NCBI GenBank assembly: GCA_963815645.1
Contig: CAWFHL010000004.1
Span: 1 to 64,000 of the forward strand
Source of the DNA: JBBRHQ01 sp963815645
GTDB taxonomy: Bacteria > Actinomycetota > Thermoleophilia > Solirubrobacterales > 70-9
Reading direction: 5' to 3'
DNA length: 64,000 nt
This document shows, piece after piece, positions 46,037 to 54,616 of this stretch. Made by a program: the position numbers and the translations under genes. Below the pieces are notes generated by a model. The model was not told the origin of the DNA and did not search any database. It saw only the letters and a list, made by a program, of their open reading frames with translations. Each line of letters opens with the position of its first letter. The first letter of the stretch is position 1.

Positions 46037-46747
46037 ATGAACAGGGACGTGGCGCTCGAGGCCGTGTTCAAGCCGGTGCGCCCGCCGACGACATTCGAGG
46101 AGACGGTCGAGCGGCTGGGCACCGCGATCCGCGTCGGCCTGCTCGCGCCGGGCAGTCAGCTCCCGGCCGAGCGCGAGCTGGCAAAGGAGCTGCGGATCTC
46201 CCGCTCGACCTTGCGCCAGGCGCTGACCACCCTGGTCCAGAGTGGCCACCTGGTCTCGGTGCGCGGCCGCAGTGGCGGCACCTTTGTGGCCGAGCAACCG
46301 CCGATGGCCCGGCGCGATGAGGCAGACGAGCCCCTGGGCGAGGAGGCGTGGGCGGTTCTGGACTATCGGGTGGCGGTCGAGGCGGGAGCCGCGATCCTCG
46401 CCGCCGAGCGCTCTCGGCCGGAGGACCTCGACCGCCTCGACGAGCTGGTCGAGAAGATGTCGGTGGCGGAGGAGTTCGAGGAGTACGGCAGGGCGGACGT
46501 TCGCTTTCACATTGGCGTCGCCGAGGCGTCGCGCTCGCCGCGACTGATCGCCGCAATGACCGAAGTCCAGGGCGACATGAGCAGGCTGATCTCGCTGATC
46601 GCCCACCCCGAGGAGGTGCTGGCGCGCTCAAACGACCAGCACCGGCAGCTGGTCAAGCTGCTGCGCACGGGGAACGCTGCAGCCGCCTCGGAGCTGATCC
46701 GCGAGCACATCGAGGGCACAGAGCACATCCTCGCCGGGCTGATCTGA
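46037..46747 (+). CDS. FadR-subfamily GntR transcriptional regulator
   Basis: The 236-residue regulator has an N-terminal winged helix-turn-helix (LAPGSQLPAERELAKELRISRSTLRQALTTLVQSGHLVSVRGRSGGTFV, residues ~36-85). An all-helical FCD ligand-binding domain follows, with metal/ligand residues in DYRVAVEAGAAILAAER, DVRFHIGVAEAS and HRQLVKLLRTGN...IREHI. Such proteins respond to acids, amino acids or their derivatives. It sits one base before the amine oxidase gene and ~2 kb before the amine-utilisation operon, whose leader has a FadR-like TGGTC...GACCA palindrome. Control of that operon is a reasonable inference. Confidence 0.88.
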   Translation: MNRDVALEAVFKPVRPPTTFEETVERLGTAIRVGLLAPGSQLPAERELAKELRISRSTLRQALTTLVQSGHLVSVRGRSGGTFVAEQPPMARRDEADEPLGEEAWAVLDYRVAVEAGAAILAAERSRPEDLDRLDELVEKMSVAEEFEEYGRADVRFHIGVAEASRSPRLIAAMTEVQGDMSRLISLIAHPEEVLARSNDQHRQLVKLLRTGNAAAASELIREHIEGTEHILAGLI

Positions 46748-46748
46748 G

Positions 46749-48023
46749 GTGGGGGGCACGGTGGGGCGGTTTCGAGCAGTCGTGATCGGCGCCGGGTTCG
46801 CGGGGCTCGCTGCGGCCGACAGCTTCCGCGAGGCGGGCGGCGAGGTGACCGTGCTCGAAGCCCGCCACCGGGTCGGCGGCCGGGTCCACTCGAGGCGGCT
46901 CGAGAACGGCGCGGTGATCGAGCTCGGCGCCGAGTTCATCCTCCCCGGCAACACCCTGGTGATCGAGATGGCCGAGCGCTTCGGCCTCGAGATCGCCGGG
47001 AAGGGGATGCGCTACGGCCGGCGAGAGCCGCGCAAGGGCGCGCCGGTTGATCCGGCCGCGTTCGAGCGTGCGGTCGCCGCGGTCGGGGCGGCGATCGAGC
47101 TGCCAGAGGGGACGGGGCGGGAATCTGCGGCGTCGCTGCTGGCCAGACTCGAGATCGATCCGGCCGCCCGGGAGGCGATCCTGGCTCGGGTCGAAATCTC
47201 CTCGGCGTGCCCCGCCGACGCCGTGCCCGCCACCGACCTCGCGGGTGTCGCCTACATCGGCGATCAGCCGGCGTCGAGCCTCGCCGCCGGCAACCAGAGC
47301 CTGGCCGAGGCGCTCGCCGCGGAGCTCGGTCCCGGGCTGCGGCTCTCCGAGCCGGTGAAGCGAGTCGCCTGGGGCGCCGACGGGGTGCTGGTCGGGACCG
47401 CCTCAGGTGAGGTCGGGGCAGACGCCTGCCTGGTCGCGGTCCCCGCCCTGGTCGCGGGGACGATCTCCTTCGAGCCGGCCCTGCCGGCACCTGTGAGCGA
47501 GGCGCTCCGGGGCATCGCCTATGGGCATGCGGCGAAGCTTCTGGTGCCGCTTCGCTCCGCGGTCGAGCCCAGCGCGGTGCTCTCGGTCCCGGAGCGCTAC
47601 TGGTGCTGGACCGCGACCGGTGAGGGCGGGCGCCCGATGGCTCTGGTCAGCTGCTTCAGCGGCTCGGAGCCTGCGCTGCGGGGCCTCGGGGTCGATGACG
47701 GGCCGGGAAAGTGGCTGGAGTCGCTCGCCCGCCTGCGTCCCGACCTCGACCTCGAGCCCGCCGGGGCGGTTCTCTCGCGTTGGGACGACGACCCCTGGGC
47801 GGGCGCCGCCTACTCAGTTGCGCCCGAAGCCGACCTGGTGGCGGCGCTGCGAGGGCCCCTGGGACCGCTCGCCTTCGCCGGCGAGCACCTCGGCGGCAGC
47901 TACCACGGCCTGATGGAGGGAGCGCTTCGCAGCGGCCGGGAGGCGGTCGCCGAACTCCTAGAGATGAGGTGGCGTGGGACCTTCAACCGCGATATAGACG
48001 GCACAGAGGTCCCACGTCGGTGA
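46749..48023 (+). CDS. FAD-dependent amine oxidase
   Basis: The 424-residue flavin amine oxidase (MAO/putrescine-oxidase superfamily) has the dinucleotide motif VVIGAGFAGLAAADSFREAGGEVTVLEARHRVGGRVHS (residues ~10-47). The C-terminal flavin-binding FAGEHLGGSYHGLMEGALRSGREAV closes the fold. It would oxidise a primary or secondary amine to an imine/aldehyde with H2O2 formation. It is coupled to the GntR gene (stop 46747, GTG 46749; GTG 46761 is an alternative start). In context it could supply the missing oxidation step of the glutamylated-amine pathway encoded from 48.7 kb. The substrate, putrescine-like or gamma-glutamylputrescine, is inferred only. Confidence 0.85.
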   Translation: MGGTVGRFRAVVIGAGFAGLAAADSFREAGGEVTVLEARHRVGGRVHSRRLENGAVIELGAEFILPGNTLVIEMAERFGLEIAGKGMRYGRREPRKGAPVDPAAFERAVAAVGAAIELPEGTGRESAASLLARLEIDPAAREAILARVEISSACPADAVPATDLAGVAYIGDQPASSLAAGNQSLAEALAAELGPGLRLSEPVKRVAWGADGVLVGTASGEVGADACLVAVPALVAGTISFEPALPAPVSEALRGIAYGHAAKLLVPLRSAVEPSAVLSVPERYWCWTATGEGGRPMALVSCFSGSEPALRGLGVDDGPGKWLESLARLRPDLDLEPAGAVLSRWDDDPWAGAAYSVAPEADLVAALRGPLGPLAFAGEHLGGSYHGLMEGALRSGREAVAELLEMRWRGTFNRDIDGTEVPRR

Positions 48024-48125
48024 TTTGTCCTCGCGGGGGTTGACGCCGGACCCCTCCCCCGTCGAGGATGGGGCGGTCCAGGCTCATATGCCGAGCCACG
48101 GCGGAGGCAAGATTGGTGAGGGACC

Positions 48126-48605
48126 ATGGTCAGAAGCCCAGTCGCTCTCGTCCTTGCAGCCGTCGCCGTCCCCTTCGCACTGTTCGGATGCGGCGGGAAT
48201 GGAAGCTCGACGATGACGCTGCACGTGATCGAGCACGCCGACACCGACACCCTCCAGCATGTCGGGCCAGCCAACGAGAAGGATTCGATCGGCGACGTGC
48301 TCGGCTTCGCGAACCCGCTCTATGACTTTCAAATAAGAAGCAGGTAGGCACCGACATAAGAAGCAGGTAGGCACCGACAACGGCAGCTGCATACGCACCG
48401 TGGTCGGAAAGGCCTTCGAGTGCATTTGGACGGCGACGCTCTCCACCGGGCAGCTGACCGTCGAGGGGCCCTTCTTTGACGCGAAGGACTCGATTCTCGC
48501 GATCACTGGGGGCACCGGGGACTACAACGAAGCCCGGGCCAGATGAAGCTCCACGCTCGAAACTCCCAGGGCACGGAGTACGACTTCAGCTACATCATCA
48601 AGTAA
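48126..48605 (+). pseudogene. Broken lipoprotein with allene-oxide-cyclase-like barrel
   Basis: ATG 48126 opens a lipoprotein signal (VALVLAAVAVPFALFGC, lipobox LFGC), then STMTLHVIEHADTDTLQ, the first strand of an AOC/dirigent-like barrel. The frame stops after FANPLYDFQIRSR, within a 23-bp tandem duplication. Beyond it the family sequence resumes in another frame (CIRTVVGKAFECIWTATL, GPFFDAKDSILAITGGTGDY). It shifts again near 48540 to end QMKLHARNSQGTEYDF...YIIK at 48605. At least two frame changes are needed. Similar small secreted proteins are common in actinobacteria, with unknown function. Confidence 0.7.
48333..48378. repeat. 23-bp exact tandem duplication
   Basis: The 23-base unit beginning ATAAGAAGCAGG occupies 48333-48355 and again 48356-48378, with no mismatches. 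As 23 is not a multiple of three, the duplication by itself shifts the frame of the surrounding lipoprotein gene. Confidence 0.9.
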
Positions 48606-48683
48606 CCGCGTTCTCCGGAATCGCCGAGGAAGGAACCTTGACTGGCGTCCGCTAGGGCGCATAGGCTTTCCTCCGTTTTAGGT

Positions 48684-48698
48684 TGGTCTGTCAGACCA
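48684..48698. promoter_or_regulatory. FadR/GntR-like operator before the amine-utilisation operon
   Basis: TGGTCTG (48684-48690) T CAGACCA (48692-48698) is a perfect inverted repeat, centred 34 bases before the permease ATG. FadR-subfamily GntR proteins typically bind TGGTnnnnACCA-type dyads, and this matches. A FadR-type regulator gene lies 2 kb upstream (46037). Binding is inferred. Confidence 0.6.
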
Positions 48699-48725
48699 TT
48701 TTCAGTCACGGGAGAGGAGCGCGGC

Positions 48726-50333
48726 ATGGAAGCATCTGGATCCGGTTCGGTGGAGCTCCACGACGCCGATGAGAAACGCCTGGCCGAGCTTGGCTACAAA
48801 CAGTCCCTGGACAGGGCCTGGAGCTCGTTTTCGAACTTCGCGATCTCGTTCACGATCATTTCCGTCCTCGCGGGCTGCTTCACGACCTATTTCGTGGCCT
48901 GGAACAACGGGGGCCCGATCGCCATCTCCTGGGGTTGGCCGATCATCTGCGGCTTGATTCTGTTGGTCGCGTTCTCGATGTCTGAGCTGGTCTCGCGATA
49001 CCCGACGGCAGGAGGCATCTACTACTGGTCCTCCGACCTCGGAGGCAAGGCGTGGGGCTGGTTCACGGGTTGGTTCAACCTGATCGGCCTGGTCGGGATC
49101 ATCGCCTCGGTCGTCTATGCCTCGGCGCAGTTCGCCTACGCCCTGCTCAGCCTTTACGGGCTCGACCTCGGCTTCGTCAATTTCGGCGACTCGAGCCACG
49201 TGCTTTTGGAGACCTTCGGGCTATTCACGCTTTTCCTGATCCTCCACTCGCTGATCAACATCTACTCCTCACCGCTGGTGGCGATGATGAACAACATCTC
49301 TGTCGGCTGGCACGTGCTTGGGGTTGCCGTGATCATCCTGATCCTGATCTTCGTGCCATCCCACCACCAGAGCGTCGACTTCGTCTTCGGTCACACGATC
49401 AACAACTCGGGCTTCAGCCACGGGATGTTCTGGTTCTATGTGCTTCCGCTCGGATTCCTGTTGACCATGTACACCCAAACGGGCTACGACGCGTCGGCCC
49501 ATATCAGCGAGGAAACTCAGGGCGCAGCGCTCGGCGCCGCCAAGGGAGTCTGGAGATCCGTCTTCTGGGCGGGGGCGATCGGCTGGCTGGTGTTGCTGGC
49601 GATCACTTTTGCGGCAACCGACACCGGGTTCATCAACAACGCTTCCAACGGGATCGGCCTCGGTTCTTCGCTGGCGATCTTCGACAGCTCGCTCGATCCC
49701 TGGGCAGCAAAGATGGTGATCCTGATCGCGACGATCGGCCAGCTCTTCTGCGGCATGTCATGCCTGACCAGCGCCTCGCGGATGAATTACGCGTTCTCCC
49801 GTGATCGCGCCGTGCCCGGACACCGGCTCTGGACCCGCCTGAACCACCACCGGATCCCTCACTTCTCGGTGCTGTTCATGGCGTTCATCGCCTGGCTCGT
49901 CACCTTGCCGGCATTGATCGGCGACGAGAACAACTACACATACGCGTTCGTCGCGGTCGTCTCTATCGCCGTGATCGGCCTCTACATCGCCTATGTAATT
50001 CCGGTTTATCTGCGTTGGCGTCAGGGAGACAGCTTTGTTCCGGGACCGTGGACACTCGGTAAGAAATACAAGTGGGTGAATCCGGCGGCGGTGATCTGGG
50101 TGATCATCTGCGTGATCATCTTCAGCCTGCCGACCGCACCTGTAGCCGTGCCCTGGGACTCCTCGTTCGATTGGAAGTTCTTCAACTACGCGCCGCTGAC
50201 GGTATTGGTTGTGATCGCTGCGGTTGGGCTCTGGTGGCTGCTCAGCGCCCGGCGCACCTTCCAGGGGCCGATCCGCGAAGTCGACGTGGACGAGGAGATC
50301 GGTCCGCCGCCGTCCTTCCCGGAGGCGCCATAG
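48726..50333 (+). CDS. APC-superfamily amino acid/amine permease
   Basis: The 535-residue membrane protein has about 12 transmembrane helices and the APC signature near the N-terminus (SFSNFAISFTIISVLAGCFTTY, then SELVSRYPTAGGIYYWSSDLGG). The arrangement resembles the GABA/polyamine-type (ACT/UGA4-like) branch. It would import the amine or gamma-amino acid that the downstream genes catabolise. ATG 48726 follows GGAGAGGAG. The gene leads a same-strand cluster: permease, PuuA-like, PuuD-like, ALDH and SDR. The palindrome in its leader suggests repression by the nearby GntR protein. Confidence 0.87.
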   Translation: MEASGSGSVELHDADEKRLAELGYKQSLDRAWSSFSNFAISFTIISVLAGCFTTYFVAWNNGGPIAISWGWPIICGLILLVAFSMSELVSRYPTAGGIYYWSSDLGGKAWGWFTGWFNLIGLVGIIASVVYASAQFAYALLSLYGLDLGFVNFGDSSHVLLETFGLFTLFLILHSLINIYSSPLVAMMNNISVGWHVLGVAVIILILIFVPSHHQSVDFVFGHTINNSGFSHGMFWFYVLPLGFLLTMYTQTGYDASAHISEETQGAALGAAKGVWRSVFWAGAIGWLVLLAITFAATDTGFINNASNGIGLGSSLAIFDSSLDPWAAKMVILIATIGQLFCGMSCLTSASRMNYAFSRDRAVPGHRLWTRLNHHRIPHFSVLFMAFIAWLVTLPALIGDENNYTYAFVAVVSIAVIGLYIAYVIPVYLRWRQGDSFVPGPWTLGKKYKWVNPAAVIWVIICVIIFSLPTAPVAVPWDSSFDWKFFNYAPLTVLVVIAAVGLWWLLSARRTFQGPIREVDVDEEIGPPPSFPEAP

Positions 50334-50373
50334 CAGCGCGCGGCGTCCGGACTCGCGGTGGGAGAATTCGGCC

Positions 50374-51702
50374 GTGACGATTGAGGAGCTGCGCAAGGCG
50401 GTTGCGGGAGGCACGGTCGACACCGTGCTCCTCGCGCTCGCCGACATGGAGGGGCGGCTGCAGGGCAAGCGCCTCACCTCCTCGCACTTCATCGACGAGG
50501 TTCTCGAGCACGGCGCCGAGGGCTGCAACTACCTGCTTGCGGTCGATGTCGACATGGAGACTGTCGGCGGCTACGCGATGTCCTCCTGGGATAAGGGCTA
50601 CGGCGACTTCCTGATGAAGCCCGACCTCGACACCCTGCGGCCGGTTCCCTGGCACGAGGGCACTGTGATGCTGATGGCCGACCTCCAGTGGGAGGACGGG
50701 GCCGACGTGCTCGCCTCGCCGCGGCAGATCCTGCGTCGGCAGCTCGAGCGCCTCGCCGGGCAGGGGATGAGCGCCAATGCAGCCACCGAGCTCGAGCTGA
50801 TCGTCTTCAACGACACCTACGAGGAGGCCTGGAGGAAAGGGTTTCGCGAGCTCGAGCCGGCCAACCTCTACAACATCGATTACTCGCTGCTCGGCAGCGC
50901 CAGGGTCGAGCCGCTGATCCGCCGGATCCGCAACCAGATGGCCGAGGCGGGGATGGTGGTCGAGAACTCGAAGGGCGAGTGCAACCTCGGCCAGCACGAG
51001 ATCAACTTCCGCTACGGAGATGCGCTGCGCAAGGCCGACGAGCACGCAATCTACAAGAACGGCGCCAAGGAGATCGCCGCCCAGGAGGGCTGCTCGATCA
51101 CCTTCATGGCCAAGTTCAACGAGGCCGAGGGCAACTCGTGCCACATCCACTGTTCACTCGCCGCCGAGGACGGGTCGAACGCATTCGGCACTGATCAGCA
51201 GCTGTTCGAGCGGTTCCTAGCCGGACAGCTCGCATGCATGCGGGAGCTCACCCTGCTCTTCGCGCCCCACGTCAACTCCTACAAACGCTTCGTCCCGGGT
51301 TCCTTCGCCCCTACCGCGGTCGCCTGGGGCCACGACAACCGCACCTGCTCGATGCGGGTGGTCGGCCACGGGCCCTCGCTGCGGGTCGAGAACCGCCTGC
51401 CCGGCGCCGACGTGAATCCCTACCTGGCACTCAGCGCGATGATTGCCGCCGGCCTGCACGGGATCGACGCCGAGCTTCCCCTGGAAGATCCCCTGGAGGG
51501 CAACGCCTATTCCTCCGATGCCCCCCGTGTCCCCCACAACATCTATGACTCCCGCGACCTGTTCGCCGCCAGCGAGGTCGCCCGTGATGCCTTCGGGCAG
51601 GAGGTCATGGACCATTACCTGAACCGGGCCCAGGTCGAGATCGACGCCTTCGAGGCCGCCGTCACCGACTGGGAGCACTTCCGCGGCTTCGAGCGGTTGT
51701 GA
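50374..51702 (+). CDS. puuA: Glutamine-synthetase-like gamma-glutamylamine ligase (PuuA-like)
   Basis: The 442-residue enzyme has the GS fold. It has the ATELELIVFNDTYEEAW active-site segment (~140), CNLGQHEINFRYGDALRKAD (~208-227), FNEAEGNSCHIHCSL and the C-terminal VPGSFAPTAVAWGHDNRTCSMRVV...LPGADVNPYLALSAMIAAG. The context (amine permease, glutamyl-GABA hydrolase, aldehyde dehydrogenase) points to gamma-glutamylation of putrescine or another amine with ATP rather than to ammonia assimilation, which GSIII can cover. It starts at GTG 50374 after a GGGAGA site and overlaps the next gene by four bases. Confidence 0.85.
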   Translation: MTIEELRKAVAGGTVDTVLLALADMEGRLQGKRLTSSHFIDEVLEHGAEGCNYLLAVDVDMETVGGYAMSSWDKGYGDFLMKPDLDTLRPVPWHEGTVMLMADLQWEDGADVLASPRQILRRQLERLAGQGMSANAATELELIVFNDTYEEAWRKGFRELEPANLYNIDYSLLGSARVEPLIRRIRNQMAEAGMVVENSKGECNLGQHEINFRYGDALRKADEHAIYKNGAKEIAAQEGCSITFMAKFNEAEGNSCHIHCSLAAEDGSNAFGTDQQLFERFLAGQLACMRELTLLFAPHVNSYKRFVPGSFAPTAVAWGHDNRTCSMRVVGHGPSLRVENRLPGADVNPYLALSAMIAAGLHGIDAELPLEDPLEGNAYSSDAPRVPHNIYDSRDLFAASEVARDAFGQEVMDHYLNRAQVEIDAFEAAVTDWEHFRGFERL

Positions 51703-52490
51703 GCGCCCCCGCGATCGGGATCTGTGCCGCGGTCGAGCGGGTCCACTGGGGCGCCTGGGAGGAGACGGTGACGATGGCCCCGCGCTCCTATGCCAGCGCG
51801 GTGCAGGCAGCCGGGGCGGTCGCGCTGCTGCTGCCGCCCGATGCCCTCGTTACCGACGATCCCGACCGGGTGCTGGAGCGAATCGACGGGCTGATCCTGG
51901 CCGGGGGCTCCGATGTCGACCCTGAGACCTACGGCGCCCAGCGCCATCCCGAGACCAAGGGGACCTGGCCCGGGCGCGACCGCTTCGAACTCGCCCTTGC
52001 CCGGGGGGCGCTCCGCCGGGGGATGCCCCTGCTGGGGATCTGCCGCGGCATGCAAGTGCTGAATGTCGCCCTCGGCGGCACCCTCCATCAGCACCTCCCG
52101 GAGCTGGTCGGGCACGAGGATCACCGCCACAGGCCGGGCAGCTTCGGCGACCACGAGGTGCGGCTCCAGTCCGCCTCGCTGGCGGCACGCGCCGCAGGGG
52201 CCGAGCGGATCATGGTCAAGTCCCACCACCACCAGGGGGTCGAGAGGATGGGGGAGGGGTTGGAGGTGAGCGGCTGGTCAATCCAGGACGAGGTCGTCGA
52301 GGCGATCGAGCTCCCCGGAGAGAGCTTCGCCCTCGGTGTCCTCTGGCACCCCGAGGAAGACACCAAGAGCCGGGTGATCAGCGCCATGGTGGAAGTAGCG
52401 AAAGCCCATCCTTCCGCGAACCCCGGCACCCCCGGACTCGAAGCGGAGGAGGTGCCGGGTGGTTCTTCCGGAGAGGAGGAGGCGGCTTGA
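51699..52490 (+). CDS. puuD: Gamma-glutamyl-gamma-aminobutyrate hydrolase (class I GATase-like, C26)
   Basis: The 263-residue peptidase C26/PuuD-family protein hydrolyses the gamma-glutamyl amide to release glutamate and the amino acid (GABA in the putrescine route). The nucleophile Cys is in LLGICRGMQVLNVALGG (~114), and the catalytic His-Glu pair is in GVLWHPEED (~218). The family segments LILAGGSDVDPETYG and VKSHHHQGV are present. A ~30-residue acidic Gly/Pro tail after the domain is unusual and looks disordered. It starts at GTG 51699, overlapping the ligase gene, and ends overlapping the ALDH gene. Confidence 0.88.
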   Translation: MSAPAIGICAAVERVHWGAWEETVTMAPRSYASAVQAAGAVALLLPPDALVTDDPDRVLERIDGLILAGGSDVDPETYGAQRHPETKGTWPGRDRFELALARGALRRGMPLLGICRGMQVLNVALGGTLHQHLPELVGHEDHRHRPGSFGDHEVRLQSASLAARAAGAERIMVKSHHHQGVERMGEGLEVSGWSIQDEVVEAIELPGESFALGVLWHPEEDTKSRVISAMVEVAKAHPSANPGTPGLEAEEVPGGSSGEEEAA

Positions 52491-53848
52491 TTTCTGTAGT
52501 CGAGCCCGCCACCGAGCAGGTGATGGCAGAGATCCCACGGGCCGGGGCGGGGGAGGTCGACGCGGCCGTCGCCGCCGCCAAGGCGGCCTTCCCCGGCTGG
52601 CGGGCGATCGCTCCGGGGGAGCGCGCGGCGCTGCTGCACCGTCTCGCCGACCTGCTCGCCGAGGGCAACGAGGAGCTGGCCAGGCTGGAGGCGCGAAACG
52701 TGGGCAAGCCGATCTCCGACGCCCGCCGGGAGATGGAGATGGTCGCCCAGACCTACCGCTACTACGCGGGCGGCGTCGAGCGGATGCTCGGGCAGACGAT
52801 CCCGGTCGCCGGGGGAGTCAACCTGACCTTCCGCGAACCGCTCGGCGTGGTCGGGATGATCGTCCCCTGGAACTTCCCGCTGGTGATCGCCTGCTGGAAG
52901 GCGGCGCCGGCGCTGGCGGCGGGCAACACGATCGTCCTGAAGCCGGCCGAGCTGACCCCGCTGACCGCGCTCGAGCTGGAGAAGCTCGCGGTTGAGGCGG
53001 GCATCCCCGAGGGCGTTCTCAACGTGGTCGCCGGGCCGGGCAGCGTCTGCGGAAAGCGCATGGTCGAGCATCCCGATGTAGCCAAGATCGCCTTTACCGG
53101 CTCGACCGCGGTCGGGCGGGGGATTGCCGCCGGCGCCGCGGCGACGATCAAACGGGTGACGCTCGAGCTGGGCGGCAAGTCGGCGAACGTGGTCTTCGCC
53201 GATGCCGACCTCGAGGCCGCTGCCGCGGCCGCCCCGGGCGCCGTGTTCGGCAACTCCGGTCAGGACTGCTGCGCCCGATCGCGGATCCTGGTCGAGCGCG
53301 CCGGCATGGATCGCTTCATGGAGGCGCTGGAGGCCGCGGTGAGCGCGATCGAGGTCGGTGACCCGCTGCAGGAGTCGACCCAGATGGGGCCCCTGATCTC
53401 TGCCGATCAGCTCGAGACCGTGTCCTCCTTCGTCCCCGAAGAAGCCCCCGTGGCTTTCCGGGGCACTGCTCCGGAGGGGCCGGGCTATTGGTTCGCGCCG
53501 ACAGTGCTCTCCCCGGTCGCGAACTCCGACCGTGCCGCATCGGAGGAGATCTTCGGGCCCGTCGCCTGCGTGATCCCGTTCGAGGGCGAGGGCGAGGCGG
53601 TGAGGATCGCCAACCAGACGATCTACGGGCTCTCGGGTTCGATCTGGACCCGGGATGGGGCCCGAGCGATCCGCGTCGCGCGGGCGATCGACGCCGGGGT
53701 GCTGTCGGTCAACTCGAACAGCTCGGTGCGCGTCTCGACCCCCTTCGGCGGCTTCAAGCAGTCGGGCATCGGCCGGGAGCTGGGCCCCGACGCCCTCGAT
53801 GCCTACACCGAAGTCAAGAACGTCTATTACTCGACCGAGGGGAGTTGA
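52487..53848 (+). CDS. puuC: Aldehyde dehydrogenase (PuuC-like)
   Basis: The 453-residue NAD(P)-dependent aldehyde dehydrogenase is complete. It has MIVPWNFPLVIACWKAAPALAAGNT (~130), the cofactor loop FTGSTAVGRGIA, the catalytic Glu in LELGGKSANVVFADAD (~230) and the nucleophilic Cys in FGNSGQDCCARSRI (~262). EEIFGPVACVIPFE and PFGGFKQSGIGRELG close the fold. In context it oxidises the gamma-glutamyl aldehyde (or GABA aldehyde) to the acid. It starts at TTG 52487, inside a 4-base overlap with the hydrolase gene. The tail is slightly shorter than PuuC of enterics (~495). Confidence 0.87.
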   Translation: MISVVEPATEQVMAEIPRAGAGEVDAAVAAAKAAFPGWRAIAPGERAALLHRLADLLAEGNEELARLEARNVGKPISDARREMEMVAQTYRYYAGGVERMLGQTIPVAGGVNLTFREPLGVVGMIVPWNFPLVIACWKAAPALAAGNTIVLKPAELTPLTALELEKLAVEAGIPEGVLNVVAGPGSVCGKRMVEHPDVAKIAFTGSTAVGRGIAAGAAATIKRVTLELGGKSANVVFADADLEAAAAAAPGAVFGNSGQDCCARSRILVERAGMDRFMEALEAAVSAIEVGDPLQESTQMGPLISADQLETVSSFVPEEAPVAFRGTAPEGPGYWFAPTVLSPVANSDRAASEEIFGPVACVIPFEGEGEAVRIANQTIYGLSGSIWTRDGARAIRVARAIDAGVLSVNSNSSVRVSTPFGGFKQSGIGRELGPDALDAYTEVKNVYYSTEGS

Positions 53849-53853
53849 GCGCG

Positions 53854-54600
53854 ATGGCCGGAAGACTCGACGGGAAGGTCTGCGTGATCACTGGCGCCGC
53901 CAGCGGGATCGGCGCCGCGACGGCGGAACTTTTCGGCGAGGAGGGGGCGCGGGTGGTGGGCGTCGACCTGGATGCCGGAGCGATCGGTGATCTGGCTCTC
54001 CAAGCCGATATAAGCGACGAGCAGCAGGTGCGGGAGATGTACGCGAAGGCACGTGAGGAGCTGGGCCGGATCGACGTCCTCTTCAACAACGCCGGGATCA
54101 ATCCCAGTGACGACAGCTCGGTGTTGGAGACCTCGCTGGAGGCCTGGCAGCGGGTCCAGGACGTCAACCTGCGCGGCGTCTTTTTCTGCTGCAAACACGG
54201 GATCCCGCATCTGCTGAACGCCGGCGGGGGCTCTGTGATCAACACAGCATCGTTCGTAGCGGTGATGGGGGCCGCCGTCTCGCAGATCTCCTACACCGCC
54301 TCGAAGGGCGCGGTGCTCTCGCTATCCCGCGAGCTCGGCGTCGAGTTCGGCGACCGCGGGGTGAGGGTCAACGCCCTGTGCCCGGGGCCGGTGAACACCC
54401 CGCTGCTGCAGGAGCTGTTCGCAACGGATCCGGAGAAGGCGAGACGGCGCCTGGTCCACATCCCGATGGGCCGTTTTGGCGAGGCCGGGGAGATCGCCCA
54501 GGGCGCGCTGTTCCTGGCAAGCGACGACTCCTCCTTCGTCACCGCCTCGACCTTCATGGTCGACGGCGGCATTTCCGGAGCCTATGTGACCCCTGATTAG
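53854..54600 (+). CDS. Short-chain dehydrogenase/reductase
   Basis: The 248-residue classical SDR has the cofactor motif VITGAASGIGAATAELF (~11-27), with an acidic VVGVDLD after the second strand that favours NAD(H). NNAG (~80) and the catalytic Ser...YTASKGAVLSLS (Tyr-x3-Lys, ~145-149) are present, with CPGPVNTPLLQEL. It would oxidise or reduce an alcohol/ketone; the substrate is unknown. It starts at ATG 53854, five bases after the ALDH stop, so it is part of the same operon and perhaps processes a semialdehyde or hydroxy acid. Confidence 0.87.
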   Translation: MAGRLDGKVCVITGAASGIGAATAELFGEEGARVVGVDLDAGAIGDLALQADISDEQQVREMYAKAREELGRIDVLFNNAGINPSDDSSVLETSLEAWQRVQDVNLRGVFFCCKHGIPHLLNAGGGSVINTASFVAVMGAAVSQISYTASKGAVLSLSRELGVEFGDRGVRVNALCPGPVNTPLLQELFATDPEKARRRLVHIPMGRFGEAGEIAQGALFLASDDSSFVTASTFMVDGGISGAYVTPD

Positions 54601-54616
54601 GACGCCGCGCGACCGC

